A stretch of 64,000 nt of DNA. It comes from Microbacterium maritypicum. Lineage in GTDB: Bacteria; Actinomycetota; Actinomycetes; Actinomycetales; Microbacteriaceae. The stretch is taken from contig NZ_CP168030.1 in the NCBI RefSeq assembly GCF_041529975.1, positions 2,108,001 to 2,172,000 on the forward strand, in the 5' to 3' direction. The translations under genes were made by a program, and so were the position numbers. Of this stretch, positions 47,001-56,617 are shown one piece after another. Each line of letters starts with the position of its first letter. Positions within the stretch are counted from its first letter, which is position 1. The notes beneath the pieces are model-generated. The model ran no database searches and was not told the DNA's origin. It saw nothing but the letters and a program-made list of their open reading frames with translations.

Positions 47001-47536
47001 TAGACGGGACGCCCTTTCTCTCCACCGCGCAGCTGTGCGGCGGAGATCGCGCCCGAGAGCCGGTGGTAGCCCTCCATCCCGCGAGCGAGGACCAGCAGAT
47101 GCTCCCCAGCGGGATCGGCGGAGCCTCGTTGCGGTGCGGGCAGGTCGAGCGACAACTCGGCTCCGAACACCGTCTGCAGCGGACTCTCCATGAGGTCGGC
47201 GACCTCGGCGAAGCGGGCAGCGCCGTAGAAGCCGTCGTGGTCGGTGAGGGCGAGGGCGGTCAGGCCGAGACGGTCGGCCTCGGCGAGGAGATCCTCGGGG
47301 GAGGAGGCGCCGTCGAGGAACGAGTACGAGGAATGGGCGTGCAACTCGGCGTAGGGGACCGCATCCTCGGGGCGAGCGATGGCGGTGGGCGGAGTGCGCT
47401 TGCGGCGCCGGCTCACCGGCCCTGGATCCGTCCGCTGGCCGCGCGGCTCGGCGCCGGGAGGGGGCGGGGGCGACTCGTCGCCGCTGAGGGTGCGCTCCAG
47501 GTCTTTCCAGGAGAGGGGCGGGTTGTGCCAGCCCAT
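44069..47536 (-). CDS. dnaE2: Error-prone DNA polymerase DnaE2
   Basis: DnaE2 is the C-family translesion polymerase of the actinobacterial mutasome. The protein has 1155 residues. A PHP domain begins with ELHAHSSYSFLDGASS (about residue 60), the palm acids are in EPDIDVDFDSDRR (about 455), the tandem helix-hairpin-helix and OB-fold regions follow, and the C-terminal ITFVNLEDESGLVNIV is typical. An in-frame insert of about 55 residues rich in Asp/Arg lies before the LSGIRGIG hairpin. The start at ATG 47536 overlaps the imuB stop (TGATG); further upstream codons are shadow. It is transcribed with imuA' and imuB. Confidence 0.95.
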   Translation of the reverse strand: MGWHNPPLSWKDLERTLSGDESPPPPPGAEPRGQRTDPGPVSRRRKRTPPTAIARPEDAVPYAELHAHSSYSFLDGASSPEDLLAEADRLGLTALALTDHDGFYGAARFAEVADLMESPLQTVFGAELSLDLPAPQRGSADPAGEHLLVLARGMEGYHRLSGAISAAQLRGGEKGRPVYDLDDLAARAGGHWTILTGCRKGAVRRGLAAGDAATPLRSLADLFGADNVAVELFDHGDPLDTRRNDALADHARRMRLPVVATNNVHYATPAQAPLAEAVAAVRAVRSMDELDGWLPAHGGAHLRSGAEMSARFQRYPGAISYGLELAAASAFPLRLARPALPQQQVPEGHTPMSWLRHLVWEAVPSKYPRLDDAGHRRIERELDVIEEKDFPGYFLIVHGIVAEARRRGILCQGRGSAAASAVCYLLGITAVDPILYRLPFERFLATTRTEEPDIDVDFDSDRREEIIQWVYREYGRERAAQVANVIQYRPKNAVRDMARALGHSPGQQDAWSRQVDGWGVGLEPVEGHDIPENVLAYAGELLKAPRHLGIHSGGMVLTARPVGEVVPVEHARMENRTVIQWDKDDSAFMGLVKFDLLGLGMLAALQHCFDLIRENTGEEWTLESIPKEEAGVYDMLCRADSIGVFQVESRAQIGLLPRLQPRCFYDLAIQIALIRPGPIQGGAVHPFVRRKMAKDRVDEENRGRRARGEEPVDFTIPYPHSDLENILKRTLGIPIFQEQLIQMATAIGDCTADEADLLRRAMGSKRGLEKIEKVRDKLYAGMARRGLVDEAADRIYAQIQAFSNFGFAESHSLSFALLVYASSWLKLHYPAAFLAGLLRSQPMGFYSASTLTADARRHGVEVRRPDLHVSGATEMLEPLDEGASMHGPTGREDCLDDPQPPTLRFDRGAPDESATHRRDGGSAVRLGLSGIRGIGVPMAEKIVAEREAHGRYRDLHDLVRRTDATATQLEALATAGAFDCLGLERREAIWLAGAAADDRSRFLPGTTVAVQPPLFADQTSYERLSADLWATGVSTDDHPMAHFREALRTRGVLTAADLQGHEVGRRIEVAGLVTHRQRPATASGITFVNLEDESGLVNIVCSAGVWNRYRRVARESPALIIRGILERSAEGVVNVLADGFEDMRTGLTHRSRDFR

Positions 47537-49074
47537 CAGCGATACCTCCCCTCGGCCCACCAGCGCTCGCCGGTGTGGAAGACCAGCCAGGCGCGGTCGC
47601 GGTCGTCGACGATCTGCAGTCGGTGCCCGCGCTTGCCCCCGCCGGACGACCAGCGACGCTCGTGGATGGGCCAGGGGCCGGCCCACGCTTGCACGGCCGC
47701 CCCGTCGATGCGGGCGGGATCGCTCGAGAGCGCCCCGCGCTCATCGATGGTGATCGTGGTCTCGTCCGCGGACAGCACTCCGATCGGACGCGGCGGGCGG
47801 AACACCTCTGCCGGGAGCGGATCGGGCAGGCTCCCCGGCCAGGGCGATTCCGGGTCGCGCGGGGGGACCGTGCGCTCGCCCCAGGGCGTCAACACCTGCC
47901 GATCGGCGAGCCAGCGGCCGCCGGCGACCGCGGCGGTGACGACGCCCTGATGGCCCAGCATGGTCTGCACGCGGGAGACCGCATGGTGCAGGCGCTCGTC
48001 GGTGCCGGATCCGAAGAGCCCCGGCTGGTGATGGGCGGCGTCGTCCACGGCGGCGGGGACGATGCGCACCGCCATGATGCCGCCGAACGCCCGTGCCTCA
48101 TCGACCGGCTCCTTCGCCGACTGCGCGGCCAGTGCCTCCAGCTGCCAGCGCACCCGGTCGACGAGATCGGAGGCGTCGAAGCACGTCGGATGCAGCCAGG
48201 CCCGGGAGAAGACCACGCCGTTGTCATCGGTGAGATCGATCCGCACCTCCGTGCACACGACCGAGGCGTCGCCGAGTGCGAGCATGACCGCATCCGCCGT
48301 CTGCCGCACCGCGAAGGCGACCTGGTCCGCTCCGGCCAACGGCGAGTCGAACTCGATGTCCCGAACGAGCTCGGGGTCGGGCGGACGCGGCGTCAGCGCA
48401 CGGGAGTCGGCACCGGCGGCGAGTGCGTGCAGGCGCGCGCCGTGTTCGCCGAAGCGGTCGCGCACGTCGAGCGGGGCGAGCGCGGTGAACTCGCCGAGGG
48501 TGCGCACCCCGAGTCGGACGAGGAGACCGGCGATCTGCTCGTCGCGCAGCACCTGCACGGGGTAGGGGGCGAGGAACTCCCGGGAACCGCCGGGCGGCAC
48601 GACCGTGCAGGGGGTGGGTCCCCGCGCGGCGATCTCGGCGGTGAACGGGCCGTCCGCGACGCCGATGCGCACCTCGGGGAGACCGGCCTCCGCGAGGACG
48701 GTGGTGAGCGCCTCGGCCGCCTCCGCCTCCCCGCCGTGATATCGGGAGATGCCCCGGGCGCGGACGATCGCGAGTCCCGGTCGCAGCAGCGTCACCCCGG
48801 GCGCATGCTTCTCGATGAGGTGCAGCACGGGGAGGAAGGCACGCTCGTCGCGGTCGGGGTCGTGGGGGAGCACGCGCAGCGAGGAGAGATGCCCCTGTGC
48901 GACGCGGCGGCGCTGACCGGTGCGCACGCCGTGCTCTCGGGCGGAGGCGGTGCAGGCGACGATCGTGTTCGCCTGCACCAGGGCGGTGGGCGGGTGCGGA
49001 GGCGGACTGCCGAGCGCGGCCCGCAGGGGCCAGTCGGGGAACCACAGCACGAGCACGCGGAGCGGGCTGTTCAT
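47536..49074 (-). CDS. imuB: ImuB, inactive Y-family polymerase adaptor
   Basis: ImuB links DnaE2 to ImuA' and the sliding clamp during DNA-damage mutagenesis. The 512-residue protein has a Y-family polymerase fold (N-terminal LRVLVLWFPDWPLRAAL, then ISRYHGGEAEAAEAL) but lacks the catalytic acid triad of active DinB, as is normal for ImuB. Residues 130-220 carry the little-finger-side helix-hairpin LLVRLGVRTLGEF. Clamp-binding-like QPGLFG (about residue 355) is present. It overlaps imuA' by four bases (ATGA) and dnaE2 by one base. Confidence 0.9.
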   Translation of the reverse strand: MNSPLRVLVLWFPDWPLRAALGSPPPHPPTALVQANTIVACTASAREHGVRTGQRRRVAQGHLSSLRVLPHDPDRDERAFLPVLHLIEKHAPGVTLLRPGLAIVRARGISRYHGGEAEAAEALTTVLAEAGLPEVRIGVADGPFTAEIAARGPTPCTVVPPGGSREFLAPYPVQVLRDEQIAGLLVRLGVRTLGEFTALAPLDVRDRFGEHGARLHALAAGADSRALTPRPPDPELVRDIEFDSPLAGADQVAFAVRQTADAVMLALGDASVVCTEVRIDLTDDNGVVFSRAWLHPTCFDASDLVDRVRWQLEALAAQSAKEPVDEARAFGGIMAVRIVPAAVDDAAHHQPGLFGSGTDERLHHAVSRVQTMLGHQGVVTAAVAGGRWLADRQVLTPWGERTVPPRDPESPWPGSLPDPLPAEVFRPPRPIGVLSADETTITIDERGALSSDPARIDGAAVQAWAGPWPIHERRWSSGGGKRGHRLQIVDDRDRAWLVFHTGERWWAEGRYR

Positions 49075-49853
49075 CCGGCTTCCGCCCATCGCAGGAGTTC
49101 GGGCGGTGCGGAATCGCCCTGCCCGACGATCTCGGGCGGGAGCGCGGGCAGCGCGGTGAGCTCGGCCCCGACGGTCTCGACGGCGCCGTGGCCTCCCGGC
49201 AGGCGCACCTGCACGCTCGACGGGCGAGAGGTGTGCCGGGTCTGCGCGGTCACGGTCACCGTGCAGTCGGAGAGCAGGCCCCAGCCGGCGCCGAGGCCGT
49301 GCCAGTGCGGGTCCTGCAGGCGTATCGTCCCCTCGCTCTGCGGCCACCGTCCGGTGCCGGGCGTCTCGGTGACCAGGAGCGTGCATCCGCGATCGCGCAG
49401 GCGTGCGCTCAGACGGGAGACATCGGCATCCCGCGCCCGTGTGGCGGGGTGCACGACGATCAGGGGTACGACCTCGGCCAGCGCGGAGGTCGCCGCGAGC
49501 CAGCGTTCTCCCGGGTCGGGGACGAGGATCAGACGGGCGAGATCGATGCCGAATGCGGCCGCCGCTTCGACGCCGAGTGTCGGCATGCCGACGACGGCGC
49601 ACCAGTGCCCCTTCTGCGATGCGGCGCTGAGCAGTGCGAGCACGAGGCTCGGCGAGGGGGAGACGGTGTAGGAGGTGCCGGTCTGCAGGCCCTCCTCGGG
49701 GAGGAGGGCGGAGAAGGCGGGGTCGAGGGGGAGGAGCGTATGCTCGCTGCGCCGCCGTTGCATCCGGCTGATCTCGCGGCGCAGTCGCAGCACTTCTCCC
49801 GCGCGGGAGTCGCTCGCCGGCGAGAGGGAGGCCAGCGCATCGAGACCGATCAC
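49071..49853 (-). CDS. imuA': ImuA'-type RecA-like mutasome protein
   Basis: A 260-residue RecA-fold protein, first gene of the mutasome operon. The order LPEEGLQTGTSYTV, SLVLALLSAASQKGHWCAVVGMPTLG and FGIDLARLILVPDPGERWLA matches the RecA-like core of ImuA/ImuA'. The P-loop is degenerate (no GKT), typical of the primed form. The longest frame begins at 49955, but GTG at 49853 is preceded by AAAGGA at good spacing, and an SOS-like box lies between, so I chose 49853. Its product would recruit ImuB and DnaE2 at damaged forks. Confidence 0.85.
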   Translation of the reverse strand: MIGLDALASLSPASDSRAGEVLRLRREISRMQRRRSEHTLLPLDPAFSALLPEEGLQTGTSYTVSPSPSLVLALLSAASQKGHWCAVVGMPTLGVEAAAAFGIDLARLILVPDPGERWLAATSALAEVVPLIVVHPATRARDADVSRLSARLRDRGCTLLVTETPGTGRWPQSEGTIRLQDPHWHGLGAGWGLLSDCTVTVTAQTRHTSRPSSVQVRLPGGHGAVETVGAELTALPALPPEIVGQGDSAPPELLRWAEAG

Positions 49854-49867
49854 CCTGCATCCTTTCT

Positions 49868-49883
49868 CGAAGATATATTCTAA
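49868..49883 (-). promoter_or_regulatory. LexA-like SOS box of the imuA'-imuB-dnaE2 operon
   Basis: The 16-mer TCGAAG-ATAT-ATTCTA (plus-strand reading) keeps 9 of 12 fixed positions of TCGAAC-N4-GTTCGA. It lies 15 bases before the GTG and overlaps TAGAAT/TATATT-type -10 sequences. In the reverse reading its arms resemble the box before the DUF222 gene (12039-12054). Confidence 0.6.
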
Positions 49884-49984
49884 TATAACAAGTCGTGTGG
49901 ATGACGATAGTTCGTACATCGGACATCGGCGGAGTTCTCCACAGGGCGTCGGCACCGGGCCCGCAGATCTCCTAACCTGCGCGT

Positions 49985-50455
49985 ATGGATCCCCGGCTCG
50001 CCCTCCTCTCGCTCGTGCACGTGATGCTGGCGGGCGTCGGTGGATGGCTGATCGTGATCGATGCGCGCACGCACCGCCTCCCGAATCGCATCGTGCTGCC
50101 GACGCTCGCCGCCCTGATCGTGCTCGGTGCCGGCGACGCCCTGGTCACGGGGCAGAGCACCGCGTTCCTCCGCGCCCTCCTCGGCATGGTGATCCTGGGG
50201 GGCTTCTACGCCGTGCTGCGGGGGATCAGTCGTGCGGGGATGGGTGGCGGCGATGTGAAGCTCGCCGCGGTCATCGGGTTCGTGCTCGGCTGGCACGGCT
50301 GGCAGTCGCTCGCGATCGGAGCCGCCTCGGCGTTCGTGCTCGGGGCGCTCTACGCGCTCGTGCTCATCCTCCTGCGCCGAGCACACGGGGCCACCCGCAT
50401 CGCCTTCGGACCGTGGATGATCATCGGCGCGCTCCTCGGCATCGTCCTCGGCTGA
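49985..50455 (+). CDS. Short prepilin peptidase (A24 family, GxGD)
   Basis: A 156-residue membrane aspartic peptidase with about five hydrophobic segments. The two catalytic acids are recognisable: Asp26 in VIDARTHRLPN and Asp in MGGGDVKLA (about residue 88). It lacks the N-terminal methylase domain of full prepilin peptidases, as in many actinobacterial Flp/tad-type processing enzymes. TAACCT lies six bases before the ATG (leaderless). No pilin or tad gene is in view, so its partner is elsewhere. It is divergent from the mutasome operon. Confidence 0.85.
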   Translation: MDPRLALLSLVHVMLAGVGGWLIVIDARTHRLPNRIVLPTLAALIVLGAGDALVTGQSTAFLRALLGMVILGGFYAVLRGISRAGMGGGDVKLAAVIGFVLGWHGWQSLAIGAASAFVLGALYALVLILLRRAHGATRIAFGPWMIIGALLGIVLG

Positions 50456-50506
50456 ATCCGCCGGGCCTCGCACGGATAGTCCGATGTCGGGGCTACCCTG
50501 AAGCAC

Positions 50507-50722
50507 ATGGCACTTGCACGGCTTCACGGCGGCCCGCTGGACGGGCAGATCATCCCCCTCGGCGACGCGGACGACAAGCTGATCGTCCCCTACAGCGAGA
50601 CGCAGGTGGTGTACAACCGCCGCAGCGAACCGCACAACACCGGCCCGAACGATGGGCCGACCGAGGTCGACTACTGGTTCGAAGAGTCTCTCGAGGATCT
50701 CACTCTCAACGACGATGACTGA
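50507..50722 (+). CDS. Small hypothetical protein, 71 residues
   Basis: A 71-residue acidic protein (LARLHGGPLDGQIIPLGDADD at the start, ending in LTLNDDD). The HGGPLDG motif with following PYSETQVVYNR resembles small actinobacterial proteins of unknown function. TACCCT lies seven bases before the ATG, and it overlaps the CYTH gene by eight bases, so both are translated from one message. I do not recognise a function. Confidence 0.7.
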   Translation: MALARLHGGPLDGQIIPLGDADDKLIVPYSETQVVYNRRSEPHNTGPNDGPTEVDYWFEESLEDLTLNDDD

Positions 50723-51329
50723 ACCGTCCCGCACGGTCGAGGTCGAGCGCAAATACGACGTCGACGGCGAGACCCCGCTGCCGGTCTGGGAAGCGATCCC
50801 CGGGGTCGACGCCGTCACCGCCGGGGAAGCCCGGGCGCTCGACGCGCAGTACTTCGACACAGCCGACGGCGATCTCGCCCGTGCTGGGGTGGCGCTGCGC
50901 CGTCGCACCGGCGGCCCGGACGAGGGCTGGCACGTGAAGGGACCGCGGGAGGGCGACGGCCGGCTCGAACTCGGCTGGCCGCTCGGCGAGGGCGACGAGC
51001 TCCCCGGGGCCGTGGCCGACACCGTGTCCGCCTGGACGACCGCGCCACTCACCCCGCTCGCCCGCATCCGCAACGACCGCACCGCCTACCTGCTCACCGG
51101 TCCCGCGGGAGTCGTGGCCGAGTTCGTCGACGACCGGGTGCAGGCGACGGATCTCCGAGGCGACGTGCAGCGCGAATGGCGCGAGTGGGAGATGGAGCTC
51201 GGTCCCGCAGCCCCGGCAGACGACGAGGCGCGCGCCGCCTTCTTCGATGCGGTGGAGCGCGCGGTTTTGGCCGCAGGAGGCCGGGAATCGGCATCCGGTT
51301 CCAAGCTCGCCCGCGCCCTCGGCTTCTAG
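50715..51329 (+). CDS. CYTH-domain (triphosphate tunnel metalloenzyme) protein
   Basis: A 204-residue soluble protein. The signature EVERKYDVDG at residues 8-17 is the ExExK motif of the CYTH superfamily. Later strands carry the Arg/Lys tunnel residues and acids (QYFDTADGDLARAGVALRRR, ARIRNDRTAY, EWREWEMELG). Members hydrolyse inorganic triphosphate or thiamine triphosphate, or cyclise ATP. The ATG at 50715 overlaps the upstream 71-residue gene; the longer frame is not needed. The substrate cannot be deduced. Confidence 0.88.
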   Translation: MTEPSRTVEVERKYDVDGETPLPVWEAIPGVDAVTAGEARALDAQYFDTADGDLARAGVALRRRTGGPDEGWHVKGPREGDGRLELGWPLGEGDELPGAVADTVSAWTTAPLTPLARIRNDRTAYLLTGPAGVVAEFVDDRVQATDLRGDVQREWREWEMELGPAAPADDEARAAFFDAVERAVLAAGGRESASGSKLARALGF

Positions 51330-51392
51330 TCAGACGGCCGAGTCGAACGCAACCCCTTTCCCCGGGACGACACCGCGTGCTTGAGTGACAGC

Positions 51393-52553
51393 ATGAGTCG
51401 ACCGCCTGTGCTCCGATCGCTGCAGACGATCGTCCCCGACACCGTCCTCGTCCAGGAGCAGGTGCGCGACGTCTTCGCCCAGCAGCCCGACCTCGGACGA
51501 TTGGCGCAGCGGATCGTCACGACATCGTTCAACGTCTCGGGCATCGACCGCCGCCACACCGTGATCGACGAGTTGTCGCTCGAATCCGACGTTGCCGATC
51601 CCGTCTTCTTCGACCGGCGTTCCGGAGAGCTGCTGGCTCCGGGCACGAAGGCGCGCAACGACATCTACACCCGAGAGGCCGCCCGGCTCTTCGTCGACGT
51701 CGCGCGGCGGGCCCTCGAGGCCGACCCCGAGATCGGCCCGGAGGATGTGACTCACGTCATCACGGTGTCCTGCACCGGGTTCCACGCTCCCGGGCCGGAG
51801 TACGAGATCGTGCGCGCACTCGGGCTGTCCGATGCGGTGCAGCGGTTCCACCTCGGGTTCATGGGCTGCTACGCCTCGATGCCGGCGCTGCGGGCAGCGA
51901 GTCAGTTCTGCATCGCCGACGAGAACGCGGTCGTCCTGGTCGTCAGCGTCGAGCTGTGCACCCTGCATCTGCGCTCCTCGGAGAACCCGGACACGATCGT
52001 CGCCTCCTCGCTGTTCGCCGACGGTGCGGCGGCCGGCATCGTCACGGCCCGCGACCTTCCGTCGACATCACCCGCCCTGCGGTTGGACCGGTTCCACACG
52101 GCCATCGCCCCGGAGGGCGAGAAGGACATGGCCTGGACGATCGGCGACACCGGATTCGAGATGATCCTCTCCACCGCCGTCCCGCAGATCATCGGGGAGA
52201 CCATCATCGGCGCGCTCCGGCCGCTGTACTCCGCTGATGCGGAGATGGCCGAAGCTTTCGAGGCGGGGCGGGTGGGGGAGAAGGTCGAGCACTGGGCGAT
52301 CCACCCCGGGGGCCGCAGCATCCTGGACCGGGTGCAGGAGCGGATGCATCTCAGCGATGCGCAGCTGCACCCCGCCCGCGAAGTGCTGCGCGAGAACGGC
52401 AACATGTCCAGCGCCACGGTGCTCTTCGTCCTCAAGCGCATCCTGGAGGAGGAGGGCGCGGCTGCGGGCGAGCGTGTCGCCGCGATGGCCTTCGGGCCGG
52501 GGCTGACCGCCGAGAGCGCGCTGCTCACCGTCGTCGCCCCCTCGGCCTCATGA
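51393..52553 (+). CDS. Type III polyketide synthase
   Basis: A 386-residue chalcone-synthase-like enzyme that would extend an acyl-CoA with malonyl-CoA and cyclise the product. The catalytic triad is complete: Cys159 in FMGCYASMPAL, His304 in IHPGGRSI and Asn337 in NGNMSSAT, at nearly the same positions as in plant chalcone synthase. The ATG at 51393 is chosen over an upstream TTG. It is followed, with four-base and 14-base overlaps, by a methyltransferase and a flavin monooxygenase, an order recalling the Streptomyces srsABC phenolic-lipid genes. The product is probably an alkylresorcinol or alkylquinone, by inference. Confidence 0.9.
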   Translation: MSRPPVLRSLQTIVPDTVLVQEQVRDVFAQQPDLGRLAQRIVTTSFNVSGIDRRHTVIDELSLESDVADPVFFDRRSGELLAPGTKARNDIYTREAARLFVDVARRALEADPEIGPEDVTHVITVSCTGFHAPGPEYEIVRALGLSDAVQRFHLGFMGCYASMPALRAASQFCIADENAVVLVVSVELCTLHLRSSENPDTIVASSLFADGAAAGIVTARDLPSTSPALRLDRFHTAIAPEGEKDMAWTIGDTGFEMILSTAVPQIIGETIIGALRPLYSADAEMAEAFEAGRVGEKVEHWAIHPGGRSILDRVQERMHLSDAQLHPAREVLRENGNMSSATVLFVLKRILEEEGAAAGERVAAMAFGPGLTAESALLTVVAPSAS

Positions 52554-53284
52554 GTCCAGCCCTGGCGGTCAGGGACGTCGAGACCCGTGAGCTGATGGAC
52601 GACCCGCACGCCGATGCGCGAATGTTGGCGCGGACCTACGGACGCTTCGGCTTCGTGAACGCGCTGGTCTCGCGTCCTGGCACCCTCTATCGCCGCGATA
52701 TCCTCCCGCGTGTGGAGCGTGCGGAGCGTGCGGGGCGGCTGCGCATCCTCGATGTCGGCGCCGGCGGCGGAGACCTCTGCCGTCTGCTCGCGGGGCGGCT
52801 GCGTCACGACGGGTACGACGCCGAGATCACCGCACTCGATGCCGATGAGCGGGCGATCCGGTGGGCCTCGGCGCACGACCGCGGCGCCGGCATCCGCTAT
52901 CGACGGGCGCTGACCACCGAGCTGGTCGACGCGGGCGACACCTACGACGTCGTGCTGTCCAACCACGTGCTGCACCATCTGGACGAGGACGAGCTCCAGA
53001 CGGTCCTCAGCGACTCGATGCGGCTCGTCGCGCCGGGCGGGCTGGTGTCCCACCACGACATCGCCCGGAGCCGGACCGCCCACGTGCTGTTCGCCGCGGC
53101 GACCTGGCCGATCTCGCGCACCCTCCTCGCCGACTCGTTCATCCGCGAAGACGGTCTCATCAGCATCCGACGCTCGTACACGGTCGCCGAGCTGACGGCG
53201 ATCGCTCCGACCGGGTGGACCGTCCGCGGGGGACTGCCCTCGCGGCTGGAGCTGCGGTGGGAGGAGGGCAGTGCCCGATCATGA
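52550..53284 (+). CDS. Class I SAM-dependent methyltransferase
   Basis: A 244-residue methyltransferase. The SAM-binding motif I is LRILDVGAGGGDLCRLL (about residues 64-80), followed by an acidic ALDADERAI loop, VVLSNHVLHHL (motif IV) and the APGGLVSHHD region. The ATG overlaps the PKS stop by four bases and the stop overlaps the monooxygenase start by 14, so the three are co-translated. It would O- or C-methylate the polyketide. In Streptomyces the equivalent SrsB is a different methyltransferase type, so this would be an analogue rather than an orthologue. Confidence 0.85.
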   Translation: MSPALAVRDVETRELMDDPHADARMLARTYGRFGFVNALVSRPGTLYRRDILPRVERAERAGRLRILDVGAGGGDLCRLLAGRLRHDGYDAEITALDADERAIRWASAHDRGAGIRYRRALTTELVDAGDTYDVVLSNHVLHHLDEDELQTVLSDSMRLVAPGGLVSHHDIARSRTAHVLFAAATWPISRTLLADSFIREDGLISIRRSYTVAELTAIAPTGWTVRGGLPSRLELRWEEGSARS

Positions 53285-54392
53285 CGTGCTGATAGTGGGA
53301 GCAGGGCCCGTCGGTCTGCTCCTGGCCTGCCTGCTGCTGCAGGACGGATTGCGGGTGGTGGTCTGCGAGCGGCGCACGGATGCCGACGATCGGACCAGGG
53401 CGATCGGCATCCATCGGCCGGGGCTGGACGCTCTCGATGCGGTCGGAATCGGGACGGACGTCCGGTCGGAAGCACTGCGGCTCGAAGGCGGAGAGGTGCG
53501 CAGTCGCCGACGGGCGTTGGCGACGCTGACCTTCGGCCCGGACCGCCCCGTCCTGATCCTCCCGCAGCCGCGGACGAGTGCGCTGCTCCGAGCCCGCCTG
53601 CAGATGCTCTCCCCGGATGCGTTGATCCCCGGGTGCACGGTGCAGAGTGTGCGGGAGACTGCCGATGCTGTTCAGGTCTTGACGCAGAGCGGGGCGGGAC
53701 CGCGCACGTTCACGGCGTCGATCGTCGTGGGGGCGGACGGGGTGCGCAGCCGTCTGCGCGATGATCTCGATCTCGGCTGGGGCCGTCGTCCGGGACGCGC
53801 GTCGTACTCGATGCTCGACGTCGCAGACGCCTCACCGGGTGAGCATGCCGTCCTGCACTGCGAACCCGCCGGTCTCGTCGAGTCCTTCCCGCTTCCCGGT
53901 GGAGTGCGGCGCTGGGTCGTACGTGAAGGGTCCGACGGGGATCTGCGTGACCCCGAGGCCTTTCGCGCCGTGATCGAGGCGCGCACCGGGATCGCCATCC
54001 CGCTCCCGCCCGACGCGGAGCCGACTTCCTTCGTCGCCGCACAGCACCGGGCGACACGGCTGACCAGGGGTCGGGTCGTGCTCCTCGGAGACGCCGCGCA
54101 CGAGATCAGTCCCATCGGCGGGCAGGGGATGAACCTGGGGTGGGTGGATGCCCGACGCCTCGCATCCGAGCTCGCGCGGTCGCTGCCGCATCGGATGCCG
54201 GAGCTGGCGAGGTTCGAGTGGCACGTCCTGCGCTCTGCGTCGCGCGCACAGCGGCGCTCGGCGTTCTACATGTCGATGGGTGCTCCGGCGCCGATGCCCG
54301 TGGTCCGCAGCAGGGAGCTCCTGATGCGCGCACTCGGCTCGCCGCCGGTGCGAGGATGGACGGCCGGACTCCTCACTATGCGCGGTCTCTGA
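53271..54392 (+). CDS. FAD-dependent monooxygenase (PHBH/UbiH type)
   Basis: A 373-residue aromatic hydroxylase. The FAD-binding GAGPVG is at residues 10-15, the conserved acid-containing VVGADGVRSRLRDDL lies near 148, and the second FAD motif GRVVLLGDAAHEISPIGGQGMNLG near 268. It starts at GTG 53271 inside the methyltransferase gene. It would hydroxylate the resorcinol or phenol ring made by the type III PKS, giving a hydroquinone/quinone as SrsC does. It is the last gene of the cluster and is followed by a strong shared terminator. Confidence 0.87.
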   Translation: MPDHDVLIVGAGPVGLLLACLLLQDGLRVVVCERRTDADDRTRAIGIHRPGLDALDAVGIGTDVRSEALRLEGGEVRSRRRALATLTFGPDRPVLILPQPRTSALLRARLQMLSPDALIPGCTVQSVRETADAVQVLTQSGAGPRTFTASIVVGADGVRSRLRDDLDLGWGRRPGRASYSMLDVADASPGEHAVLHCEPAGLVESFPLPGGVRRWVVREGSDGDLRDPEAFRAVIEARTGIAIPLPPDAEPTSFVAAQHRATRLTRGRVVLLGDAAHEISPIGGQGMNLGWVDARRLASELARSLPHRMPELARFEWHVLRSASRAQRRSAFYMSMGAPAPMPVVRSRELLMRALGSPPVRGWTAGLLTMRGL

Positions 54393-54411
54393 CGTACGGC
54401 CTCTGACGCAC

Positions 54412-54447
54412 GAAGGCCCGGTCCGCAGTGCGCGGGACCGGGCCTTC
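54412..54447. terminator. Bidirectional terminator between the PKS cluster and lpdA
   Basis: A perfect 13-bp stem, GAAGGCCCGGTCC (54412-54424) with its complement at 54435-54447 and a nine-base centre, in the gap of convergent genes. Confidence 0.8.
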
Positions 54448-54458
54448 GAGGGGGTGGA

Positions 54459-55856
<1,398 letters not shown>

Positions 55857-55865
55857 GCCTTAAGC

Positions 55866-56516
55866 CTATCGCTCTACTGGGGCGTCGGAACCGGTCGCGG
55901 AACCGCCACGACGGCGGCTCACGACGATCCACGTGACCACGCCGGCGACGACCAGCACCGCGACGATCACGAGTACCCAGATCCACGGGGACCCACCTTC
56001 GGCGTCACCGGAATCCGCCGCCGGCGTCGTGGTCGCCTCGGGGGCGGCAGTCTGCTCGGCCGTCGGTGCCGCGGACGTGGGGGCGGCAGTGGGTTCCTCT
56101 GTCGGAGCCGCGTCGTCGCCGACGGTCACGGTGAAGGAGTACTCGCCGGAGGTGGGATGACCGTCGCTCGAGACGACCTTCCAGATGACGTGGTACTCGC
56201 CGGCCGGGCCCGAGCCCTGCAGCGGCTGGGTGACGATCGCGCCGTCGACCGTCGCGGCGCCGTCGGTGATCGAGGAACCGTCGGGGCCGGTGACGACGAC
56301 CTCGGTCGCGCCGTCGCCGTCGATGAGCTTCGCGCTGAAGGTGAGGGTCAGCGCCGAAGGCACGGTCTCGACGGACTCGTCCGCGGCCGGAGACGACGAC
56401 ACGAGCGCGTCGTGCGCGGAGGCCGAGAGCGGCGAGAGGAGAACGAGGAACGCAGCGAGCAGGGTGGCGGCGAGGGCGATCGGGGTCGCCGGGCGCCGCA
56501 GGGCTTTGGTCTTCAC
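55866..56516 (-). CDS. CopC-domain exported protein with C-terminal anchor
   Basis: A 216-residue cell-surface protein. A signal peptide ends at SASA before His-starting HDALVSSSPAADE, the usual N-terminus of CopC copper-binding domains; the second ligand region is VVSSDGHPTSGEYSF. The domain (about residues 34-128) is followed by a Pro/Thr/Ala linker and one membrane segment (WIWVLVIVAVLVVAG) with a basic tail. It starts at GTG 56516, six bases after TAGGGT. It may bind Cu(II) at the cell surface; the CopD partner is absent here. Confidence 0.85.
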   Translation of the reverse strand: MKTKALRRPATPIALAATLLAAFLVLLSPLSASAHDALVSSSPAADESVETVPSALTLTFSAKLIDGDGATEVVVTGPDGSSITDGAATVDGAIVTQPLQGSGPAGEYHVIWKVVSSDGHPTSGEYSFTVTVGDDAAPTEEPTAAPTSAAPTAEQTAAPEATTTPAADSGDAEGGSPWIWVLVIVAVLVVAGVVTWIVVSRRRGGSATGSDAPVER

Positions 56517-56617
56517 GGCTCCACCCTAGGAAACACCGGTATGTGGTGGCTGAGTGCGAAAGCGGCCTCCCGCGAGGGCCTCGGCATCCGTTAGTCTGGA
56601 CAACCAAGGAGGGCACA

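Noticed and set aside
49854..49955. Longer N-terminus for imuA' from ATG 49955
   Set aside because: It would run through the SOS-like box and -10 sequences; GTG 49853 has a proper ribosome-binding site.
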